DNA of 64,000 nt, from assembly GCF_000340215.1 (NCBI RefSeq), contig NW_006921532.1:2087337-2151336 (forward strand). Direction: 5' to 3'. Within the stretch, counting starts at the first letter, position 1, and every line of letters begins with the position of its first letter. The position numbers and the translations under genes are program-made. A model generated the notes under the pieces. It did no database searches and had not been told where the DNA came from. It worked only from the letters and a program-made list of their open reading frames with translations. The stretch is from Pseudocercospora fijiensis CIRAD86. Lineage: Eukaryota > Ascomycota > Dothideomycetes > Mycosphaerellales > Mycosphaerellaceae. This document shows, one piece after another, positions 55,790 through 64,000 of this stretch.

Positions 55790-56070
55790 CAACGTTAACC
55801 TATAGTTTATATAGCTCCCTTATCTTCGGCATATCTCTATAGTTGTTATAGCCAAAATTCTTTAAGAACGCGTAGATAGCGTCTATATAAGTCTCTAAAT
55901 ACATTACCCGCAACCGCAGCTATATAAACTCTCGAAAGTTAACCTCTTCCGGCCTCTTAACTTCTATAAGGCTCGGAGGACTCGAGGCTAGGTCTAGCGT
56001 CGACTTAGACCTCTTTAGCTTCTTCTTTAATAGTATTATAGTACTGTTTTAAGACCTTATTGTCTTGACT
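55790..56070 (-). pseudogene. Unidentified RIP-closed frame next to PiggyBac
   Basis: The minus strand reads about 90 codons with only three TAG/TAA closures: KKKLKRSKSTLDLASSPPS, then RPEEVNFREFI and VMYLETYIDAIYAFLKNFGY followed by NNYRDMPKIREL. It looks like a real former protein with a basic start and a helical body, but I do not recognise the family. It could belong to the PiggyBac element or to a different repeat inserted beside it. Confidence 0.4.
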
Positions 56071-56589
56071 CGCGCCGGTAGTAGTAATTAAGCCTCTAGC
56101 CTTAGTAGCGAGGATTTAGGTTCTATAGTCGTAGTATCTCTATATTCCTTTATTTAGTTAGTTAGCAACGACTACTAGCGGCTACTAGCGGCTTTAATAT
56201 AGCTATATATATAGGTGTTGTAGCTATTGCTAGCTATTGCTATATTGCTAGCTATTCTATAGAAGAAGTAACGTTTAAACTACCCTTAGAAGCGCCCCTG
56301 TCCGCTGTCCGGACAGGCTCTCGAAGAGGCAGCCGCTTAACCATTATCGTTACTACTAGCGAATTCGGTCGGCGGAGGGCACCAATCAGTGATCTGCGGC
56401 TGTTCGTCGACCCACCTATTTTGCTAGGCTAATGGAACTCTCTGAGACCGGAAGCATGGGTTTAGCGCCAACCTACACCCACCGGGCTGGCAAAGGGATG
56501 GCAGGATTGGCATCATGAGATGGCAGTAGCGGACTAGCGGTGGAGATCACGGCGCTAGCAGAATACTTGTTGTTTACCTCGAGTACAAT

Positions 56590-59500
56590 ATGCCGACCAT
56601 GTCTGGCGCCATTTCTGGCAGCGGCAGCGGCAGCGGCAGCGGCAACACTTCACCCTCTGCCATCAGACACATTCGCTACGCCTCCGACTCCCAGATCCCC
56701 TCGCGCCATCACGCTATTGGCATCATGGAGGATCCCGAGCAGGAGACCCGCCCCGATCTGCAGACCTTCGATTCAAGTGGCACTGGAAGCAGCGGCGATG
56801 ATCATTACAATCCCTCCCACTCCCACCACGATTCCTACTCCGACAGCGATCGAGTCTCGCGCACCCATTTCTCCCCCAGCACCAGCAGTCTGAGCTATAG
56901 CGGCCAGGATGAGGTGACTCCACTCACTAATGTCAGCACCTATGGCTGGACGCCAACATCAAATATGTCGCGCACGAGCACGAGAGGTACGGGAAGCATC
57001 CCGCACGCGACTGTTCCCGAATATGCCACTTTGCCGCCAGGCTCGTCCGTGGTCAATGGAGGAATGCCCAGCAAGCAGTCGCGACCCAGCAACACGAGGC
57101 AACCCAGCAGTGTTTACAGGCCAGAGCGAGGTCCGGGAGGTTCCATGCGTGGTGTCTTCAACTCCATCGATACAAGACGGCCCCGGAATTCATCCGCGCA
57201 TGCACGAAAACGGAGGAATCCGAACGATGAATATCGAGCGCAGGAAAAGGCATACGTGCAGCGAATACAGCAGACCGGGCAGGAAAATGAGTTCTATACC
57301 GAGCCGCGGACGCCCAGTCTCGACTACAGCTCAGGGAGTGAGTCGGATGAGGAAAGCCCTACGAACCTAGCACACGTGGATCATGATCCTGCCGAGGTGG
57401 ACACATTATTATACTATGGCAGCGAGGATCTGGAGCCGTCGGTGGAAGAGCTTAATATACCAGCCAATCGAGAACGGTTAGAATGGCATGCAATGTTGGC
57501 CAACGTGTTGACGGGAGATGTCGTGAAGCAAGAGAAGAAGCGATTGATCGGCGGACCTGAACAGCAAGGAGATGCAGCAATCAAAAATGAAGTGTGGATA
57601 GGCGTAAGAGCAAAGACCTGTGGAAGATCGATAGCAGCTCAGAAGCGATTGATCGAAGATGGCAGGTCCAAAATCAAGACTGCGATAGAATCCATCATCG
57701 CATTCGAGATTAAAGGAGAGGCGGAAGCTGGCAAGTCGGCGACCGAGCAGGTCGAGGACATAGTAAAGAAGATTGAGAAGGTCGTAAACTTATACCCTAC
57801 ACGCCAGGCTTTCGAGGCCGCACATCCACGAGCTGCGTCATCAGCATTCAAGGACACCTGCGATGCTGTAATTTCATGGCACAACACGACCGAGCTGATC
57901 AACACCGAACTGGGCATCCTCCAAAGCTGGGTCGGCAACGAATCGCTCGACTTTACTGCAGCTCGAACCCGACCGGAAGGCGAGGAACGCAACGAGCTAT
58001 TCGACGACAGCTCGTTTATTGACCGAATCCTGAAGGAGGATGGATTAAAATCTCTACAAGGCGACAAGAGCTTGTTGAATGGGGTCAACACGGTCATTCA
58101 CAAGGCGAAGGCGACTCTTATTGCGAACGCTGAAGCGTTCTCAGATCGACACCTGCCACCATACATTGAGGAATTGCTCACTCTCATCAACTTCCCTTCC
58201 CGACTGATACAGGAGATCATTCGCATGCGACTATCCTATGCAAAGAAGATGAAAGACCCGGCCCAGCAAGGTGTTATGACTGCCGAGCAAATGATTCTGC
58301 AGTTTCAGATTCTTCTTCAACTCGCCGTCCGGATAAAGGAAGCATATAACGTTATTGCACAACCCGAGCCTGGCTGGGATCTGCCGCCCTGCATCGATGA
58401 TGCCTTTGATTCTGTAATTCTGGACGCTCTTAAATTCTACTTCAAGATGCTCAACTGGAAGCTCATGGCCAACAAGAACACATTCAAAGAGGCAGAAATC
58501 CTTGAGCAAGAATGGGACTTCTCTAATGAACTCGGACGGCATCTCGATGGAGGTGATGTTGAGGTTGCAGAACAATTCTCCAGCTTAACATCCAAGTCAA
58601 TGGGACGACTCGCAGCACATTTCGAAAAAGAGCTGCAACGACCGCCTGATGAAGTCGCAGGTACCTCTGAGATGGACAAGCGTTACAAGAGCATTCTCGA
58701 CTCAGTTCGTGTGAGACAACGAAAGATTTTCCGTTTCGGCAGGATCTTGAGTCAAAGATTCGAAAACGCGACCGAATACAACATCAACATCGACAATGAC
58801 CAATATGAAGACCTGCTACTTGCACTTCGATTATCGGGCCACTTTCTCGTCGAGACCAGCGCAGACAGCCCTCCGGCCATCGCGGAAGGTGACAGCGAGA
58901 AGAATGCAGGCAAGCTCTATATCATAGCTAGTCCAGTTCTTCGAGATCGGCCGAAGGATGTCCAGAGTATGCTGGGAACTTGTTACCACGCCGAAGACAG
59001 CCCTGAAGACCCTAGCAACCCATACGTGCTAATCCTACGACCTGAAAATCCACTTCTCTGGGATGGAGATCGCATGGAAGCGATGCAACTGGGTAAAGAA
59101 GTGCTTAAAGTCCCGCAATCGTTAGACCTCAGGACTGGACGCATGCGACTTGTTGCAGATGGGAGTCAGCAGCGACTTGCGAACGCCAACATGGCTTTCG
59201 TCAATGCGATTGGTAACTTTGACCTCACGATACTCGTCGAGCAACGAGCAAATCTACCACGAGTCAATCAAGAGCTCGCCAAAATCAGAAAGACTGCACA
59301 CAAGCTCTCTAATACCATCATGGACTCCGTTGCGATTGTCCGGTCACAAACAGAAGCCGCTGGTCGCAAGCTCGAGAGCCAAGAACTCATCCAGAACTGC
59401 TTCGCTTTCGCAACCGAGTTTGGTCAGCGTTCGGCCATTCACATGGATGCACAACGACGTGCCGTCAACCAGCATAAACTCACAAAGCTGGCACTTGACT

Positions 59501-60921
59501 GGGTCTCTTTCATCTGCGACGATTGTGTGGCAAGCGACCGAAAGACCTTCCGATGGGCTGTAGTTGCTCTAGAATTTGCCATGGTCATGACACGAGGTCA
59601 AAACATCCTCTCAATATCTGATGAAGAGTATTCAAAGCTCCGACAGAAGGTCTCTGGCTGCATGTCACTGCTCATCTCACACTTCGACATCATGGGCGCC
59701 AGAGGTACTGTGGCCGCACAAGCAGAGAAGCAACGCATGGACGCCATGGTCGGCAAGCTTCGGTTGGATGTCGGCAAGCTCAAGGATGATGAAGAAAGCT
59801 CTCGGATCGTACGCATGCAATGGCTGGATGAACTTGAAAAGATCGATCAACTCCGGAAAGACCGGGAAGCAGAACGTCAAGCATTAGGTCGTGTTCTTGA
59901 AGACAGTAACGATGCCGATCGAGCACTTACACACCTGTCAGCATCTGCTGGCAACGTACATCTCAGATGGCAGCAAGGTCAATTCGTCGGAGGCGGCACC
60001 TTCGGCTCGGTGTATGCTGCCATTAATCTGGATAGCGGTCATCTGATGGCCGTCAAGGAGATTCGTCTCCAAGATCCGAAGATGATTCCAACCATCGTCA
60101 GCCAGATTCGAGATGAAATGGGCGTGCTGCAAGTGCTTGACCATCCGAACATTGTTCAATACTATGGTATCGAGCCTCATCGCGACAAGGTATATATCTT
60201 CATGGAATACTGCTCAGGTGGATCAATCGCCGGTTTACTCGAGCACGGCCGTGTAGAAGACGAGATGGTTGTTCAGGTGTACGCGCTGCAAATGCTGGAA
60301 GGTTTAGGCTACCTTCACGAAGCGGGCGTCGTGCATCGCGACATCAAGCCCGAGAACATTCTTTTGGACCACAACGGAGTCATCAAATTCGTCGACTTCG
60401 GTGCAGCAAAGGTGATCGCAAAGCAAGGCAAAACCATAGTCGCCGATGGTCAAGGCGGCAATGGCCGACAACGGAGCGTCCAAGGCACACCAATGTATAT
60501 GTCTCCCGAAGTCATCAAAGGCGCTCCCCAGGGCTCATCGGCACGAGGCCGTCTTGGAGCAGCAGATATCTGGTCACTGGGCTGCGTCATCTCTGAAATG
60601 GCAACCGGGTCCCGACCCTGGGCGAACATGGACAACGACTTCGCGATCATGTACAACATTGCCAATGGCAATACACCTCTGATGCCCACAAAAGAACAGA
60701 TGAGCGAATCTGGTCTCGATCTCCTTCGCCGCTGTTTCGAACGTGATCCTGCGAAACGTGCTTCCGCCGCAGAACTCCTTCAGCACGAATGGATCGTAGG
60801 AATAAAAGTCCAATTATCTCTCGAGCCTGGAACTCCTGCTACTCCTGCTTCGGAATCTTCATTTGGTGGTTTGGCGACGCCGAGCAGTGCGGGCTCGAAT
60901 TCGGGAAGATCTGCGTTTTAG
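56590..60921 (+). CDS. SSK2: Ssk2-type MAP kinase kinase kinase (HOG pathway)
   Basis: The MAPKKK (1443 aa, single exon) that activates the Pbs2-Hog1 osmotic-stress cascade after relief by Ssk1. The first 250 residues are Ser/Gly-rich and disordered. A long conserved middle region (about 280-1100) includes EQETRPD near the start, LNWKLMANKNTFKEAEILEQ and FVNAIGNFDLTILVEQRANL. The kinase domain is at about 1124-1400: P-loop GGGTFGSVY, VAIK-type Lys in MAVKEIRLQDPK, HRDIKPENILL (about 1246), DFGAAK, the GTPMYMSPEVIKG activation segment and DIWSLGCVISEMATGSRPW. The tail TPSSAGSNSGRSAF resembles the usual fungal end. The ATG is only about 240 bp from RIP-degraded repeat DNA. An in-frame open stretch follows the TAG stop (see findings). 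Confidence 0.93.
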   Translation: MPTMSGAISGSGSGSGSGNTSPSAIRHIRYASDSQIPSRHHAIGIMEDPEQETRPDLQTFDSSGTGSSGDDHYNPSHSHHDSYSDSDRVSRTHFSPSTSSLSYSGQDEVTPLTNVSTYGWTPTSNMSRTSTRGTGSIPHATVPEYATLPPGSSVVNGGMPSKQSRPSNTRQPSSVYRPERGPGGSMRGVFNSIDTRRPRNSSAHARKRRNPNDEYRAQEKAYVQRIQQTGQENEFYTEPRTPSLDYSSGSESDEESPTNLAHVDHDPAEVDTLLYYGSEDLEPSVEELNIPANRERLEWHAMLANVLTGDVVKQEKKRLIGGPEQQGDAAIKNEVWIGVRAKTCGRSIAAQKRLIEDGRSKIKTAIESIIAFEIKGEAEAGKSATEQVEDIVKKIEKVVNLYPTRQAFEAAHPRAASSAFKDTCDAVISWHNTTELINTELGILQSWVGNESLDFTAARTRPEGEERNELFDDSSFIDRILKEDGLKSLQGDKSLLNGVNTVIHKAKATLIANAEAFSDRHLPPYIEELLTLINFPSRLIQEIIRMRLSYAKKMKDPAQQGVMTAEQMILQFQILLQLAVRIKEAYNVIAQPEPGWDLPPCIDDAFDSVILDALKFYFKMLNWKLMANKNTFKEAEILEQEWDFSNELGRHLDGGDVEVAEQFSSLTSKSMGRLAAHFEKELQRPPDEVAGTSEMDKRYKSILDSVRVRQRKIFRFGRILSQRFENATEYNINIDNDQYEDLLLALRLSGHFLVETSADSPPAIAEGDSEKNAGKLYIIASPVLRDRPKDVQSMLGTCYHAEDSPEDPSNPYVLILRPENPLLWDGDRMEAMQLGKEVLKVPQSLDLRTGRMRLVADGSQQRLANANMAFVNAIGNFDLTILVEQRANLPRVNQELAKIRKTAHKLSNTIMDSVAIVRSQTEAAGRKLESQELIQNCFAFATEFGQRSAIHMDAQRRAVNQHKLTKLALDWVSFICDDCVASDRKTFRWAVVALEFAMVMTRGQNILSISDEEYSKLRQKVSGCMSLLISHFDIMGARGTVAAQAEKQRMDAMVGKLRLDVGKLKDDEESSRIVRMQWLDELEKIDQLRKDREAERQALGRVLEDSNDADRALTHLSASAGNVHLRWQQGQFVGGGTFGSVYAAINLDSGHLMAVKEIRLQDPKMIPTIVSQIRDEMGVLQVLDHPNIVQYYGIEPHRDKVYIFMEYCSGGSIAGLLEHGRVEDEMVVQVYALQMLEGLGYLHEAGVVHRDIKPENILLDHNGVIKFVDFGAAKVIAKQGKTIVADGQGGNGRQRSVQGTPMYMSPEVIKGAPQGSSARGRLGAADIWSLGCVISEMATGSRPWANMDNDFAIMYNIANGNTPLMPTKEQMSESGLDLLRRCFERDPAKRASAAELLQHEWIVGIKVQLSLEPGTPATPASESSFGGLATPSSAGSNSGRSAF

Positions 60922-61451
60922 GGCAACTCGCCAGAGAGATCCGCGAAGAGAGTTAAGAAGTCTAAGTCTGAAGCAGGTACAAGTCCTTCTCCTGCCAGAT
61001 GTTCGTTGCCAGTTCCCGGTGCCGCTGCTACGGAAAGGAGAACGAAATCAGATTCTGGAATGGATCAGGAGAGTAAGACGGATGTTACTACTGCTGGTAG
61101 ACGGACCTGTGCTGTGAGGTTTTTGGAGGATACGCAGAGGAGCAGTAGTGCGGACTAAATTGGCCGAGGAATGAAGTCTCTTTCTTTTCATCGTTGTCAT
61201 TTGCGGTTACGACCTACCATGGCATGGCACACAAATTGGGCTTGGCGAAGGAGTTGGATTTGGGATTTGAGAAACCTACGTTTAGGGCTACGAGGACTAT
61301 TGGAAACGAAGAAGAATAACAGCATTAGCGTCTGGAGTTAGAAGGGAAATATTTCCTGCTTGGATCGATCGCATTATTAGCGGTGAGTGGGAGAGAGGAA
61401 TTTCAAAACCCAGTTCATCGTCCTGTCCTCTTCGGCTTGAATTCTCATCCA
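60922..61451. other. SSK2 downstream flank with open frame to 61158
   Basis: The SSK2 frame stays open for 78 codons after its TAG, ending at TAA 61156-61158. The rest to 61451 is 3' flank of two converging genes. Confidence 0.5.
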
Positions 61452-62699
61452 CTACCTCATGTCATAGAATAATCTTAACGGTCGGCTAGATTCCTCATCA
61501 TGTTCTCCTCCCATACTGTCCTGATCAGTAATGTTAGGCTGATCAGTAATATTATCCATAAGCGCACCGAGAGCTTTCCTCTCATCCTCTTTCATCTCCA
61601 AATTCGCCAACTCCGCCTCCCGATCAACAATTGCCTGCATCCTCTCCGCATGAATCCGATTATTCTCTTTCTCTGACTGCAGGATGTTAGTGATCCCCTG
61701 AAGCGATCTCTCACTCACGTCTTTCCATGAACCCTCGACAACGCCTCCTCCGCTACTATCTACTCCAGCTGTTTTGTAGAGGATACTATCCCACCTATCT
61801 TCTTCTTGTGCGAGGTGGAGATTGTGTTCCATTTCGATTCTGAATTTGTGCCGTCTGTCGCGCTGAAGGATTCGGGAATTTACGAAGGCGGCGAGGTTTG
61901 CGGGCATGGGTTTTTTGTAACGGAGGAAAGGGATGCCGTTTGCGTTGACTAGGACGGGGACGTGTCGTTTTCCCGTGCCCCCTAGATTTTCTTTCGCGAT
62001 GGGTGGGTCGAAGAGGATTCTTCGTTTGCGGATTGGAGGATTCTGTTCCTGCGCTTCGACCGGCAAGTCAGATTGATGTGGTTTCCCGAAGATCGCCTGA
62101 GATAATTCTTCGTCCCCCGAGAGCGTTTTCGGCGGAAGCTGGAGAGGCTGACATTGAGAATACTGTGAGCCGTTTCCGTCATCCGTCGATGTGGGACTTC
62201 TCTCGAGACTGGCCGTCTCCTCAGAGAACAGCTGGTGGGCACTTTCATTCATCTCTTCCGCTTCGGCAAGTGCATTTCGGTCTGATTTCCGTTCACTAGC
62301 CGGCCCCTCTTTCTCTTCGAGCGACAAATGATCTGGCCACGCCTGCGACGCATAATGTCGCCTAAGGAATTGTTTTGGCGACTCCCTAGGATCAATTTTC
62401 GCGTTCCTGGGAGCTCGCTTCAATAGAGCCAGAATGTACTCTTTTGCCCCGACTTCGCCATTGACAGCTGCATCGAGGTAGTCGACCGCTTCATAGCCTG
62501 CCTCGAAGGCGACCTTCTGGTGTCGGTGGCTTGTGTCGTATCGAAATCCGCGGAAGCGATTTTTGATCAGGTTGTGAAGCTCTTCGCCATGTACTGCGGG
62601 CAAAGATGTGCGTTTACATTGTGTGAGGAGCGCTCGATAGAGAGCAATAGCTGCGACTCGATGCGCGCCTGATCGATGCGGCACGACAAATGTGGGCAT
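61452..62699 (-). CDS. LYR-motif (complex 1 LYR family) protein
   Basis: A 415-residue protein with an N-terminal LYR domain: after MPTFVVPHRSGAHRVAAIA comes LYRALLTQC (L-Y-R at about 20-22) and a downstream conserved F in NRFRGFRYDTS; KVAFEAGYEAVDYLDAAV completes the three-helix bundle. LYR proteins work in mitochondria with the acyl carrier protein in assembly of respiratory complexes or Fe-S delivery. The remaining 290 residues are an uncharacterised fungal extension with a basic RKRRILFDPP segment and a C-terminal coiled coil rich in Glu (ERMQAIVDREAELANLEMKE). The frame is open upstream to 62906, but MPTFVV starts the conserved part. The exact client protein is unknown. Confidence 0.72.
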   Translation of the reverse strand: MPTFVVPHRSGAHRVAAIALYRALLTQCKRTSLPAVHGEELHNLIKNRFRGFRYDTSHRHQKVAFEAGYEAVDYLDAAVNGEVGAKEYILALLKRAPRNAKIDPRESPKQFLRRHYASQAWPDHLSLEEKEGPASERKSDRNALAEAEEMNESAHQLFSEETASLERSPTSTDDGNGSQYSQCQPLQLPPKTLSGDEELSQAIFGKPHQSDLPVEAQEQNPPIRKRRILFDPPIAKENLGGTGKRHVPVLVNANGIPFLRYKKPMPANLAAFVNSRILQRDRRHKFRIEMEHNLHLAQEEDRWDSILYKTAGVDSSGGGVVEGSWKDVSERSLQGITNILQSEKENNRIHAERMQAIVDREAELANLEMKEDERKALGALMDNITDQPNITDQDSMGGEHDEESSRPLRLFYDMR

Positions 62700-62996
62700 G
62701 TATCGTCTCCGCTCATGTCGTGGTGTTTGCGGAAGAACTTGCATGCGAGCAGAAGAAGATCGGAGGTGAAGTCCAAGCGCGGCCAGGAATTGAAAGGGGA
62801 CCATCAAATATGTCATCAATTTCTGGGTGGAGCATTCCAGTTTCGGCCACTGCACCACAATTGGCATCTCCCATCTTGACGACACGCAGTCCATTCTGCT
62901 CCACATACCCAGCTACGGCGCGATCGAGATACTCAGTATGCATGAGCGCAGGGACGGAACCATGCTGCGATTAAAGCTTTAGTTCTTCTGACCACC
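62700..62996. promoter_or_regulatory. Shared promoter of LYR gene and TRAPPC11
   Basis: The two ATGs face away from each other with 297 bp between them, so this interval must hold both promoters. No specific binding site was recognised. Confidence 0.55.
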
Positions 62997-64000
62997 ATGG
63001 AGGCATATCCTACCGAATATGTCGAGCATAACCTTCCTCTGCTTCTCCTTTCGGGACTCGCAAAGGACGATCCATCACACGCGGGTCCAGCCTTGACGAG
63101 ACAAGAATATGGCGCTGGCGTCCAGATAGAATCGCCCGAATGCAAGACTGATCAGGCTCAGGCCTTGCTTCGAGAAGCAAAATCTCAAGATGGATATGGC
63201 CTCCCATGGAACTCGGCATCGCTCCCCGGGCCGACAGGCAGCATTCGATTTAGAATCAAGACCATTGGAAGGACTTATACGTTGCCGGCGAGAAAGGCTG
63301 CACCGATCCCCCAGTCTCCAGGAGTGGAGGCTGTTCCGTCTGCCAAAAACACAGAACTACATTCTCCTCTTTCCCCTCTGTCGCCGGCTTCACCAGTTTT
63401 TCCTGATGGCATATTCACCGCTCGCTGGTACACGAAACATCAACAGCAGGTCCCATCAGTGTTCTTGGCATTTTTTGATCTGAATGCGAATGAAGCCGCG
63501 CAGGATGAGCAGATCAAGAACGATATAAATGCTGTCAAGGGTGCCCTATCTCGGTCTGGATTCAAGACTCGCTTTGCAGCTGTTCTGATTAGTGATAAGA
63601 GCGTTCTCCATGCCCCGGAGTTGGAGGATCGCGTTGCATCAATTCGAAGGGCGACGGCACTGGACCTCAAGACCGGACTGTTCTTTATGCCTCCTATGAC
63701 CTCGCAAGTGGAGATAGCGACATTCGTTCAAGATATGATGAAAGCTCTGCAGCCATCTTGTGTCGAGTACTATAGAGATCTTACAAAACATGCGAGAAGG
63801 AAGAAGGCTCGAGGAGGACCACCACCATTGGCCCATACGCCCGTAGGAGGTGCTTCACAGTCAACATCAACCTCAGGCTGGAATGTACGATATGAAGTCA
63901 AACAGGGCGTGTTCGCTGAGTTCCGCCAGGAAATGGACGTTGCTGAGCGCCACTATTCTGCCGCCATTGAGGAACTCTTCAGCTCAGAAGGGGGTGTGTT
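62997..64000 (+). CDS. TRAPPC11 (foie gras family), 3' truncated by window
   Basis: The first 334 codons of a TRAPP-complex subunit that acts in ER-Golgi and late Golgi membrane traffic. The frame is open without stop from MEAYPTEYVEHNLPLLLLSG to the window end. Visible segments include FTARWYTKHQQQVPSVFLAF and FDLNANEAAQDEQIKNDIN, then the start of the foie-gras-type region: FAEFRQEMDVAERHYSAAIE with ELFSSE at the edge. Fungal members are about 1100-1300 residues, so roughly a quarter is present. The foie gras domain itself and the C-terminal gryzun domain lie outside the window. Start choice is supported by the good context ACCACCATGG. Confidence 0.82.
   Translation, partial: MEAYPTEYVEHNLPLLLLSGLAKDDPSHAGPALTRQEYGAGVQIESPECKTDQAQALLREAKSQDGYGLPWNSASLPGPTGSIRFRIKTIGRTYTLPARKAAPIPQSPGVEAVPSAKNTELHSPLSPLSPASPVFPDGIFTARWYTKHQQQVPSVFLAFFDLNANEAAQDEQIKNDINAVKGALSRSGFKTRFAAVLISDKSVLHAPELEDRVASIRRATALDLKTGLFFMPPMTSQVEIATFVQDMMKALQPSCVEYYRDLTKHARRKKARGGPPPLAHTPVGGASQSTSTSGWNVRYEVKQGVFAEFRQEMDVAERHYSAAIEELFSSEGGV

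Larger units (their letters stand above)
53120..56345 (+). mobile_element. PiggyBac-type DNA transposon, RIP-degraded
   Basis: A 3.2 kb TA-rich, CpA-poor block between GC-normal flanks. Its plus strand carries a PiggyBac-type transposase and its minus strand a second, unidentified frame near the right end. I could not find matching terminal repeats or a TTAA duplication at the edges, so limits are set by base composition and are accurate only to about 50 bp. Confidence 0.7.

Noticed and set aside
56305..56316. Perfect palindrome CTGTCCGGACAG near the PiggyBac right edge
   Set aside because: Considered as an element end, but no matching sequence was found at the left edge and no TTAA adjoins it.
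57639..58097. Minus ORFs within SSK2
   Set aside because: Shadows of a 1443-codon conserved kinase; no independent signal.
1..64000. CRISPR arrays, bacterial operons or prophage
   Set aside because: No regularly spaced direct repeats, and all genes are intron-bearing or fungal in type.

Overview
The window is nuclear DNA from a filamentous ascomycete. The genes have short introns (mostly 48-64 nt, GT...CTRAY...AG) and CT-rich promoters. The repeats carry the mark of repeat-induced point mutation (RIP), and the single-copy genes are typical of fungi. The protein set (a Whi2-type BTB protein, an Ssk2-type MAPKKK, a TRI12-family transporter, Sld3, Iml2) fits Dothideomycetes, most likely Capnodiales/Mycosphaerellales. 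That placement is inference from protein style, not from a search.

Layout. 0-0.5 kb: the edge of an AT-rich block abutting a broken CLC chloride-channel fragment. 1.6-14.8 kb: unique genes for ethanolamine kinase, Cox19, a bHLH transcription factor and Sft2, the last with four unusually long introns. 15.6-22.5 kb: two different PIF/Harbinger-type DNA transposons standing 12 bp apart, each with terminal inverted repeats, a transposase and a convergent second ORF, all silenced by RIP. 22.5-24.7 kb: decayed host sequence. 24.9-52.5 kb: a gene-dense unique block with SLD3, a TRI12-like MFS transporter, an F-box-like protein, tRNA-Arg, a DUF1275 protein, WHI2, a zinc alcohol dehydrogenase, RAD51, NUP120/NUP160, IML2, a second F-box-like protein, a histidine phosphatase and TEX1/THOC3. 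53.1-56.35 kb: a RIP-degraded PiggyBac-type element. 56.6-64 kb: SSK2, an LYR-motif protein and the 5' part of TRAPPC11.

The genes form no biosynthetic cluster or operon. They are housekeeping functions in DNA replication and repair (Sld3, Rad51), nuclear pore and mRNA export (Nup120, Tex1), vesicle traffic (Sft2, TRAPPC11), mitochondria (Cox19, Iml2, LYR), stress signalling (Ssk2, Whi2) and lipid synthesis (ethanolamine kinase). I rebuilt the exon structures of SFT2, SLD3, the MFS gene, the DUF1275 gene, WHI2, ADH, RAD51, IML2 and one F-box-like gene from splice sites and frame continuity. Two MFS junction details and the WHI2 and bHLH 5' ends remain uncertain.

The most informative features are the tandem Harbinger pair with readable termini, the clean CpA-to-TpA RIP record (CpG kept, Gln/Trp codons turned into stops, frames otherwise intact), the inflated SFT2 introns, a 78-codon open extension after the SSK2 stop and a telomere-like repeat upstream of RAD51. 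I found no clear previously undescribed system.
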